From: Deltaproteobacteria bacterium
Lineage (GTDB): Bacteria > Desulfobacterota > Desulfobacteria > Desulfobacterales > C00003060
Length of the DNA: 7,020 bases
Direction of reading: 5' to 3'
Assembly (NCBI GenBank): GCA_003647435.1
Contig: QMMV01000106.1
Span: 1-7,020 of the forward strand
Shown: piece after piece, positions 1 through 5,069 of the stretch
How the letters are laid out: the number at the start of each line of letters is the position of its first letter
How positions within the stretch are numbered: the stretch's first letter is position 1
Position numbers and translations under genes: made by a program
Notes under the pieces: generated by a model
What the model was told of the DNA's origin: nothing
Databases searched by the model: none
The model's input: only the letters and a program-made list of their open reading frames with translations

Positions 1-684
1 GAGCATCTCTATGCCGATGACGATATGGTTGAGCAGTCGGCCTGCATCCGAATAATCAATATGGGTTTCATAAGAAAATTCGTAAATTTTCCCTATGTCA
101 TGGAGGATTCCTCCTGCAAGAAGCAAGTCCTTGTCAATTCCCTTGTAGTGACCGGCAACAGCCTGGATAAGAAGAGCAATAGAGAGCGTGTGCTCGAGGA
201 GGCCTCCGAGGTAGGCATGATGCATTTTTTTGGCTGCAGGAGCTACCTTAAAGAAATTGACAAACTCCTTATCTTCAAAAAAGGCGGTCAGAAGCCGTGA
301 CAGATGTTTATTTTCTATGGTCTGGCCGATCTTGATCAATTGCTCCAGCATCTGGTCAACGTTTCGTTCGGTGGCCGGAAGAAAATCGCGCCTATCTGTT
401 TCAGCCGGATCGACAGGCCGAACGTCACGCACAACAAGCTGCAGCGTCTCGTTGTACTCAGTGATGCTTCCCTTGACCCTAACGTAGTCTCCAGAGTTAA
501 ACGCTTTGCTTATGGCCTCTACATTGTCCCAGGCTACCGCCTTCATTTGCCCCGTCCGGTCCACAAGGCTGAGTGTGAGATAAGCCTCTCCGTCTTTTTT
601 ACGAGCCAGCCGTTTATCGCGGGCAATGAACACATCATCTACTGACTGACCTGCCTTGATTTTGCTGACAAATGTTTTTTTCAA
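1..684 (-). CDS. YhaM-type 3'-5' exoribonuclease (OB-fold + HD domain), 3' end beyond the window
   Basis: I translated this frame directly from the minus strand. It is open for 228 codons and runs off the left edge, so the C-terminal third (family length roughly 310-330 aa) is missing. Residues 1-90 look like an OB-fold nucleic-acid-binding domain, with LVDRTGQMKAVAWD at 40-53. An HD-phosphohydrolase domain follows: MHHAYLGGLLEHT at 154-166, then LHDIGK at 194-199 with the metal-binding His195-Asp196. This order is that of the YhaM family, cytoplasmic 3'-5' exonucleases acting on RNA (and ssDNA). The start is TTG at 684-682, preceded by GAGGAG about 5 nt upstream; no ATG lies near the conserved N-terminus. 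A short open frame upstream ends in a TGA that overlaps this TTG, which suggests translational coupling. Family assignment is firm; the substrate is inferred from the family. Confidence 0.9.
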   Translation of the reverse strand, partial: MKKTFVSKIKAGQSVDDVFIARDKRLARKKDGEAYLTLSLVDRTGQMKAVAWDNVEAISKAFNSGDYVRVKGSITEYNETLQLVVRDVRPVDPAETDRRDFLPATERNVDQMLEQLIKIGQTIENKHLSRLLTAFFEDKEFVNFFKVAPAAKKMHHAYLGGLLEHTLSIALLIQAVAGHYKGIDKDLLLAGGILHDIGKIYEFSYETHIDYSDAGRLLNHIVIGIEML

Positions 685-859
685 ACTTTTCTCCTCATTG
701 TCCTGTTGATTCTTTTCCCTCCTGTTTCATGCTTCTTCCAATTTACCGGCCGTCCCCAATCTTGCAGCATTTCATTCAATTTGGCCTGCCATTCATCTTC
801 TAACAGCCTCCTGGTAAATGATGACGCTTGAAGTAATGATGGAGGAGAGAGACAGTCTC
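681..859 (-). other. Orphan open frame upstream of the YhaM-like gene; possible gene-tail remnant or small ORF
   Basis: One minus-strand frame is open for 74 codons, from just after a TAG at 908-906 to a TGA at 683-681. The part downstream of the vapC stop reads like ordinary protein, with segments such as FTRRLLEDEWQAKLNEMLQD and WGRPVNWKKHETGG. The only in-frame ATG at a useful place is at 770-768, giving 29 aa; a TTG lies three codons further upstream. I see no clear ribosome site for either. The terminal TGA overlaps the TTG start of the nuclease gene, the usual arrangement of two coupled genes. It may be the 3' end of a former operon partner whose front was lost when vapBC arrived, or simply chance. 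I do not recognise the family. Confidence 0.25.
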
Positions 860-1256
860 CTATCTCAAGATAACCTTCGCTATCTGTTCTACAACCTCGA
901 AATGTCTATCTCTTGTCAATAGGGTCCCCCCGATTTCCATGCAGCATGCTGCGACCCATACGTCATTTATCGGTATTTTAGTCCCCTTTTTTTGTAATGA
1001 TAAAAATATAATGGCGTATTTTCTGGCAACATCTGCATCCACATCAATGATTCCTACCTTCAGGCGGTTGATGAACTGCAGTAATTTTTTCTCGTTGAAT
1101 TTCTGCTGACTCCCTTTCATGAACCCGAAATTGAGTTCTCCCACAACTACGGCGGGTAAATACAGATATTCGCTATGGGTAGCCAAGAAATCTACTGTTT
1201 CAGGCACCCCCCTCAGCATAGTCGCAGTAGATATTCGTATCGAGTACAAGTTTCAA
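860..1256 (-). pseudogene. vapC: VapC-type PIN-domain toxin, frameshifted in a six-G run
   Basis: PIN-domain endoribonuclease toxin of a vapBC pair, normally cleaving tRNA or other RNA unless bound by its antitoxin. The true start is TTG at 1256-1254, which overlaps the antitoxin stop (TTGA). It encodes the canonical N-terminus KLVLDTNIYCDYAEG, then reaches a TGA at 1202-1200 after 18 codons. The rest of the domain continues in another frame. Dropping one G from the six-G run (plus-strand C at 1207-1212) joins the two into a normal 131-aa protein with all four PIN acidic residues: Asp6 (LDTN), Glu40 (GELN), Asp98 (PINDVW) and Asp116 (LTRDRHF). The rest of the sequence is undamaged, so this is a recent mutation, a sequencing error, or a slippage-dependent gene. 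The longest single frame would start at TTG 1249, but that lacks the first Asp and is not the natural product. Confidence 0.85.
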
Positions 1257-1492
1257 TCCCAATCCCCATCATTGATCTGGTTGAAGATCTTGGTAGCTTT
1301 CCTGAGCTCTTCTGCTTCATCATGCGAAAGCCATCCTGCAAATTTCCGGATCATCTTTTCGCGGTCATTCACTAAACCCAATTTTTCGTCCACTGCCTCT
1401 AAAATATATGCCGATTTGGTCTTCCCCGCTCTCATGGCAGCTTTTTTGATTATCTTTTCTTTCTCCGGGGGTATTCTTAGGCTTAAAGGCAC
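1253..1492 (-). CDS. vapB: Ribbon-helix-helix antitoxin of the vapBC pair
   Basis: A 79-aa protein whose first half, PLSLRIPPEKEKIIKKAAMR followed by AGKTKSAYILEAV, has the short strand plus two helices of the ribbon-helix-helix (CopG/DUF1778-like) DNA-binding fold. The acidic, aromatic C-terminus (WLSHDEAEELRKATKIFNQI, ending DGDWD) is the kind of tail that wraps around and inhibits a PIN toxin. The start is GTG at 1492-1490, with a strong AGGAGG (plus-strand CCTCCT at 1502-1507) 9 nt upstream. The stop overlaps the vapC TTG start by two bases. As in other RHH antitoxins it probably represses its own operon, and a perfect 10-bp palindrome lies 38 bp upstream of its start. The symbol is used in the generic sense of antitoxin partner of a VapC. 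Confidence 0.85.
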   Translation of the reverse strand: MPLSLRIPPEKEKIIKKAAMRAGKTKSAYILEAVDEKLGLVNDREKMIRKFAGWLSHDEAEELRKATKIFNQINDGDWD

Positions 1493-1530
1493 GGGTGCAA
1501 TCCTCCTGGTATCGCATTTTTAATAATTGT

Positions 1531-1540
1531 ATCTCGAGAT
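1531..1540. promoter_or_regulatory. Perfect 10-bp palindrome upstream of vapB, candidate antitoxin operator
   Basis: ATCTCGAGAT is an exact palindrome lying 38 bp upstream of the vapB GTG. On the minus strand it is followed at once by a TACAAT-like hexamer, so a repressor bound here would cover a -10 region. RHH antitoxins typically bind short palindromes in their own promoter. The position and symmetry are seen; the operator role is inferred. Confidence 0.35.
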
Positions 1541-1677
1541 GGTTATGCTCTCCATGGTAAAGATAAAAATAGTGGGCAACATCTGTATCAAGCATCTGCG
1601 CACAAGAGATATAAACGTATCAAATGAATAAATAAATGTCTCGGGATTTCTACAAGTTATTGAGCTTCCGTCGATTT

Positions 1678-1752
1678 TAGTCGAGTAGTTAAATAGTCAA
1701 GTTGTCGAGTCGTAACGTCCTTGAACCACTCGACCAATTGTGAGCGAAGCGA
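1678..1752. repeat. Degenerate octamer array with inverted copy and GAGCGAAGCGA end
   Basis: Four octamers in phase occupy 1678-1709: TAGTCGAG, TAGTTAAA, TAGTCAAG and TTGTCGAG. After a 17-bp turn, 1728-1740 (ACTCGACCAATTG) is an inverted copy of 1698-1710, 11 of 13 positions pairing. GAGCGAAGCGA follows at 1742-1752. The same architecture, with different tandem units, occurs after the phosphofructokinase gene near 6393-6535. I infer a repeat element of a type that accumulates in intergenic DNA; no coding capacity is evident. Confidence 0.6.
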
Positions 1753-1788
1753 ACTACGTTCGGCTGTGTTTAGATCAGTAACCTTGCT

Positions 1789-1820
1789 GGATTCCCGCCC
1801 CGCCTACGCGAGAATGACGA
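1789..1820. repeat. Stem-loop intergenic repeat overlapping the surE 3' end
   Basis: ATTCCCGC (1791-1798) pairs with GCGAGAAT (1808-1815) around a 9-nt loop. In the surE transcript the single non-Watson-Crick pair becomes a G-U wobble, so the stem is complete there. The wording (GGATTCCCGC ... GCGAGAATGACG) resembles a stem-loop sequence scattered through many proteobacterial genomes. It supplies the last codons and the TAG stop of surE. No T-run follows, so it is not a classical intrinsic terminator, although it may protect the mRNA 3' end. Confidence 0.55.
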
Positions 1821-2571
1821 GAGGAATATCCCAGCCTTTGAGTTGTTTCATCGTCTTATAATCGGTCATGTCGCATTGCACCGGTGTGATAGAGATGTAA
1901 TTTTCGCAGAGGGCGCCACCATCTGTCTCCAGCTCATGGTCAAATACCTGTTTCTCAACACCCTGCCAGTAATATACCTGGTTTCTTGGGTCAATCCTCT
2001 TGTGAAAAGTTTCCTGAAGGGGGGATATCCCCTGCCTCGTTATGCGGATGCCCACAATTTTCTCTTTCGGACAGGCAGGGATGTTGACATTCAGGAAAGT
2101 CCCCGACGGTAGGCCTTTATCCATGACACTGACAACCAATGTGGCAACGAAGTCTGCTATGAAGCTGTACTCATGATGTGGTGTGGGGCTTTGGGAAATG
2201 GCAACCGCCGGTATACCCATGAGCGCCGCTTCTTTGGCGGCTGATACGGTACCGGAATAGTTCAGATTAACTCCCACATTGAGTCCGTGGTTAATTCCTG
2301 AAATTACGATATCGGGCCGGCTTTTTAGAACTTCCGCAACAGCCAGCTTAACACAATCGGCGGGGGTTCCATTGATCGCATACCCCCATCCCCCGTTTGT
2401 TTGAATCCTGCTGACCCTCAGAGGCCTGACAAGAGTGATAGCATGGCCAATCCCGCTTTGTTCCTTGTCAGGGGCTATAACAAAAACCTCATGTTTCAAC
2501 GAAAGGACCTTTTCCAGAGCCCAAAGCCCCTCAGCATGGATGCCATCGTCATTGGTAAGGAGGATCTTCAT
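1804..2571 (-). CDS. surE: 5'/3'-nucleotidase, exopolyphosphatase SurE
   Basis: A 255-aa protein of usual SurE length. SurE is a cytoplasmic metal-dependent phosphatase that removes phosphate from 5'- and 3'-nucleoside monophosphates and short polyphosphate. The N-terminus MKILLTNDDGIHAEGL carries the metal-binding Asp8-Asp9. PDKEQSGIGHAITL supplies Ser39, and ISGINHGLNVG supplies Asn94 in the family's second signature. INGTPADCVKLA (66-77) is also typical. I chose ATG 2571-2569 because it gives the canonical N-terminus; a TTG nine codons upstream (2598) has no ribosome site. The ribosome site for the ATG is itself weak (AGGG about 13 nt upstream). The last residues (VILA) and the stop lie inside a dispersed stem-loop repeat, so the native C-terminus may have been slightly altered. 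It is divergent from kdsD across a 543-bp gap. Confidence 0.95.
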   Translation of the reverse strand: MKILLTNDDGIHAEGLWALEKVLSLKHEVFVIAPDKEQSGIGHAITLVRPLRVSRIQTNGGWGYAINGTPADCVKLAVAEVLKSRPDIVISGINHGLNVGVNLNYSGTVSAAKEAALMGIPAVAISQSPTPHHEYSFIADFVATLVVSVMDKGLPSGTFLNVNIPACPKEKIVGIRITRQGISPLQETFHKRIDPRNQVYYWQGVEKQVFDHELETDGGALCENYISITPVQCDMTDYKTMKQLKGWDIPLVILA

Positions 2572-2690
2572 GGCAACTGTGAACCCTGAATCGTGCAACC
2601 TGGATAGTTAGCTGTCATTATTAGTATCAGTTCAGCCACCAGGGCACTAGATAGTAACACTTTAGCTCTTTTAAAAACAGACATATGGAA

Positions 2691-2763
2691 CGGACAGGCC
2701 ATCCGATTGGAGACCGTCTCAAACTCAGACAGTGAGCCAGTCTCCAATCGGATGGCCTATCCG
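2691..2763. repeat. Long inverted repeat: 24-bp arms, one mismatch, 25-bp loop
   Basis: The left arm 2691-2714 and right arm 2740-2763 pair at 23 of 24 positions; the only mismatch is C2695 against A2759. The arms contain AGGCCATCCGATTGGAGAC and its complement. The 25-bp loop (2715-2739) can form a smaller stem, GTCT (2716-2719) with AGAC (2727-2730). GAGAC-C-GTCTC at the left arm's inner edge is a competing hairpin. No T-run lies beside either arm, so an ordinary terminator is unlikely. The size and symmetry fit a miniature repeat element or a bidirectional RNA hairpin between the divergent operons. Confidence 0.85.
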
Positions 2764-3022
2764 CACTAATATTTTCAAAAATCTAAACTGATACGAAAGC
2801 TATAATTTTAAAATCCTTATATGAAAGGCAAGCATGCATCGCCCAAAAATTACAGATATTGCATTTTAGTGTAAAGGATAAAGAATTGTTTCGGAAGCTT
2901 AGCGTCTTTGTGACTTCGTGGCTGAATTATTACCTTTATTAATAGATGTGGCCTCAGATTGCAAGCTGCAAAAACATGGACCTTCTTGCCAGGCTCGGTA
3001 TCACTCTCCTTATAATTAGTTC

Positions 3023-3050
3023 TTGACCTGAAATGACAAGCGCATATAAA
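3023..3050 (+). promoter_or_regulatory. Candidate sigma-70 promoter of the kdsD operon
   Basis: TTGACC (3023-3028) and TATAAA (3045-3050) are separated by 16 bp, a near-consensus -35/-10 pair. Transcription would begin near 3057, leaving a leader of about 58 nt before the kdsD start at 3115. This placement argues against translation from the ATG at 3061, which would be almost leaderless. Confidence 0.5.
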
Positions 3051-3114
3051 TATAACTAAAATGAAAAGTCGAGTTAGCAAACGACGGGTAGATGTCAAGG
3101 GAAAGGGAAAAGTC

Positions 3115-4089
3115 ATGATATTGAAGCATGCCAGGGAGGTGCTTCAGATAGAGGCCGATGGTATCACGGGTGTGATAGACCGGCTGGATGAGAATTTTGT
3201 CAAGATGGTGAAGCTGGTTCATGCCTGTGAGGGCAGAGTCGTCCTGACAGGTATCGGAAAGTCGGGGATTGTGGCCCGTAAAATTGTAGCAACGTTGAAC
3301 AGTACCGGGACTCGCTCTGTTTTTCTTCATCCTGTGGAAGCAATGCACGGTGATCTTGGCATCGTCAGTGCGGATGACATCGTCATTGCACTTTCCAACA
3401 GTGGAGAAACAGATGAGGTCAACATGCTTGTTCCCAGCATAAAAAATATCGGGTGTACCCTGATTGCGTTTACCGGGAGGGTAAATTCCAGCCTTGGACG
3501 CCAGAGTGACATCGTCATTGACGTTGGTGTCGACCGCGAGGCTTGCCCTCTTGGGCTCGCCCCCACCGCCAGCACAACCGCTCTTCTGGCTGTGGGTGAC
3601 GCGCTTGCCGTTTCGCTCGTTTATGAGAAGAAATTCAGGGCAAGCGACTTCAAGAAGTTTCACCCTGGGGGGAGCCTGGGTCAGCGCCTTTCTGTGAAAG
3701 TGCGTGAGATTATGCTCACAGGCAAAAATATCCCGCTAGTCTCAAGAGGCGATACGATGCGTGATGCTATTAGAGAGATTAATCGCCTGCAGCTTGGGGC
3801 TACACTGGTTGTGGAAAAAGATAACATTCTTTCAGGTATCGTTACAGACGGGGACATTCGGCGATATCTTGCAACACGGGAGTCCATCTGTGATCGACCG
3901 GTAGAAGAGGTAATGACAAAAAGCCCTAAAACACTTGGGCCTGATAGCCTGGCCTCGCAGGCATTGAGTATAATGGAGAAAAACGAGATTACAATCTTGC
4001 CCATAGTGAACCCTGCCAAGAAGGTCCGAGGGATATTACACCTCCACGACATTTTAGGGAAAGGTGCCTTCAGATTCAATGGTATCTGA
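3115..4089 (+). CDS. kdsD: Arabinose-5-phosphate isomerase (KdsD/KpsF family)
   Basis: A 324-aa cytoplasmic enzyme converting ribulose-5-phosphate to arabinose-5-phosphate, the first committed precursor of Kdo for lipopolysaccharide. The N-terminal SIS domain (about 30-170) has GIGKSG (46-51), HGDLGIV (78-84) and SNSGETDE (94-101), followed by EACPLGLAPT (142-151) and FHPGGSLGQRL (182-192). Lys49, Glu101, Glu142 and His183 correspond, with a constant offset of ten, to catalytic Lys59, Glu111, Glu152 and His193 of E. coli KdsD. Two CBS domains fill the C-terminus (about 195-324). I start at ATG 3115: AAAGGGA lies 6 nt upstream and the length matches the family. An in-frame ATG at 3061 would add 18 basic residues with no family counterpart. 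No capsule gene is adjacent, so a housekeeping KdsD is likelier than capsule KpsF or GutQ. Its 3' end overlaps the next gene. Confidence 0.93.
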   Translation: MILKHAREVLQIEADGITGVIDRLDENFVKMVKLVHACEGRVVLTGIGKSGIVARKIVATLNSTGTRSVFLHPVEAMHGDLGIVSADDIVIALSNSGETDEVNMLVPSIKNIGCTLIAFTGRVNSSLGRQSDIVIDVGVDREACPLGLAPTASTTALLAVGDALAVSLVYEKKFRASDFKKFHPGGSLGQRLSVKVREIMLTGKNIPLVSRGDTMRDAIREINRLQLGATLVVEKDNILSGIVTDGDIRRYLATRESICDRPVEEVMTKSPKTLGPDSLASQALSIMEKNEITILPIVNPAKKVRGILHLHDILGKGAFRFNGI

Positions 4090-5038
4090 TACGAACAAAC
4101 TCCCCAAAGGCTTGATTTGCCCATTAGTCACCCCGTTGAAAATGGGAGACGTACTCGACGTGGCGGCCCTTGAGCGACTCATCGCGCATGTGGGCACAGC
4201 AGCCGACGCCATTCTCATTGGTGATGCCATCTGGGGGGAAGGTTTGGCTCTGAGTGCTGAGACGAGGCTAAAATTAACATGTGCCACCCTGGAAATTGCC
4301 CAGGGGAAATGGCCTATCTTTATTACAATTACATCGGATACACCAGAGGCTACGCGTGCTCTGCTTGCCAATAGTGAATCATTTCTTGAAAGGCTCGGTT
4401 ACCCGGGAAGTGTCTTCTGGGTCGATTACCCCATTTATTACCACAGCAACCGGGGGCTTCCGCAATTCTATGCGGCGATGGCCCGGGATACACAGATACC
4501 CCTGATATTGGGAAACCATCCAGAGTTGACGCGGAAACCGAGCAGACGTATTAAGCATAAAAACATCCGGACCAGTGTCTTAAAGAAACTTTCCGAGATA
4601 GACAGGATACAAGGTTTGGTGTTTACCGGATCATTAAAACGATCAATCAACTATCATAAGGCGGTTCGTCGCCGCCCGGGCTTCGTCTTTTACGACGCCG
4701 ATGAAGCAGCTTTCATAAGACAACCAAGCTCAGATGGGGTAGTAGCAGGGGGCTCAAACCTGCTTCCCGGGACGTGGCGTGAGATCGCCGAGTCTTGCCT
4801 GAACCGCTACGAGGTTCAGCAGCAGTATCCTGACCATGTGAGCCAGATATGGGAGAAAGGTGCGATGGTCCAGGAACTTTATAATCTGTATGCAGCAAAC
4901 CCTGCTGCTGTTATGAAACGAATGCTTCATGTTGCCGGCCTGCTGCCAAATGCCCAAACTGCTTCATCCACGCCTCTTACCGACAAGAGTCAAAACGAAG
5001 CAATTGAGGCAATTTGCGGGAAATATAATTTGATATAA
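4079..5038 (+). CDS. DapA/NanA-superfamily (class I aldolase fold) protein lacking the Schiff-base lysine
   Basis: A 319-aa protein with the layout of the dihydrodipicolinate synthase / N-acetylneuraminate lyase family. It has the N-terminal GLICPLVTPL (11-20), a strand-turn GDAIWGEG (48-55) where the family has GTTGES, and PIYYHSNRGLPQFY (118-131) where it has the PYYNKP-like tyrosine segment. PLILGNHP (141-148) sits at the usual LYNVP position. The family's catalytic lysine (GIKEATG in DapA) aligns with GLVFTGS (179-185), so Val181 replaces it, and the Thr-Thr pair of the proton relay is Ile51-Trp52. I infer that it does not perform normal pyruvate-lysine aldol chemistry; its real role is unknown. 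The start is uncertain: ATG 4079 or GTG 4064, each with an imperfect ribosome site. Either overlaps the kdsD end (by 11 or 26 bp), which implies coupled expression. It ends 31 bp before the phosphofructokinase gene. Confidence 0.8.
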   Translation: MVSDTNKLPKGLICPLVTPLKMGDVLDVAALERLIAHVGTAADAILIGDAIWGEGLALSAETRLKLTCATLEIAQGKWPIFITITSDTPEATRALLANSESFLERLGYPGSVFWVDYPIYYHSNRGLPQFYAAMARDTQIPLILGNHPELTRKPSRRIKHKNIRTSVLKKLSEIDRIQGLVFTGSLKRSINYHKAVRRRPGFVFYDADEAAFIRQPSSDGVVAGGSNLLPGTWREIAESCLNRYEVQQQYPDHVSQIWEKGAMVQELYNLYAANPAAVMKRMLHVAGLLPNAQTASSTPLTDKSQNEAIEAICGKYNLI

Positions 5039-5069
5039 TCGGTAACAATTGACCAACTGAGGTGAACTA

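Larger units (their letters stand above)
1508..1803. other. Gene-free interval between surE and vapB
   Basis: I find no gene here. An open minus-strand frame beginning at 1595 has no ribosome site and runs through vapB out of frame. The interval holds the candidate vapB operator, a degenerate octamer array with an inverted copy (1678-1740), the 11-mer GAGCGAAGCGA (1742-1752), and the left arm of a stem-loop repeat reaching into the 3' end of surE. Confidence 0.6.
2572..3114. other. Divergent intergenic region between surE and kdsD
   Basis: I see no gene or tRNA here. It is AT-rich compared with the flanking genes. It holds a long inverted repeat (2691-2763), a stretch at about 2895-2925 resembling scattered intergenic repeats of the 'GCGTCTTTGTGACTTCGTGG' kind, and a promoter-like site just before kdsD. 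A possible 18-codon N-terminal extension of kdsD (from ATG 3061) also falls in it but is judged untranslated. Confidence 0.6.

Noticed and set aside
25..645. Plus-strand open frames over the left end
   Set aside because: They are antisense to the clearly homologous YhaM-like gene and show no recognisable domain or ribosome site.
1119..1523. 134-codon plus-strand frame
   Set aside because: It is antisense to vapC and vapB, both of which have family-specific motifs on the other strand.
1365..1595. 76-codon minus-strand frame upstream of and overlapping vapB
   Set aside because: It shares DNA with vapB in another frame, lacks a ribosome site, and becomes low-quality sequence once inside vapB.
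2572..2598. Longer surE starting at TTG 2598
   Set aside because: It adds nine residues before the canonical MKILLTNDDG start and has no Shine-Dalgarno.
2691..2763. Intrinsic terminator for one of the flanking operons
   Set aside because: There is no T-run on either side, and it lies at the 5' ends of both neighbouring genes, where a terminator is not expected.
3061..3114. 18-codon N-terminal extension of kdsD
   Set aside because: The ATG at 3061 lies only about 4 nt after the predicted transcription start and has no ribosome site, whereas ATG 3115 has AAAGGGA at good spacing and gives the family length.
3016..3663. 215-codon minus-strand frame
   Set aside because: It is antisense to the conserved SIS domain of kdsD; the composition is that of a shadow frame.
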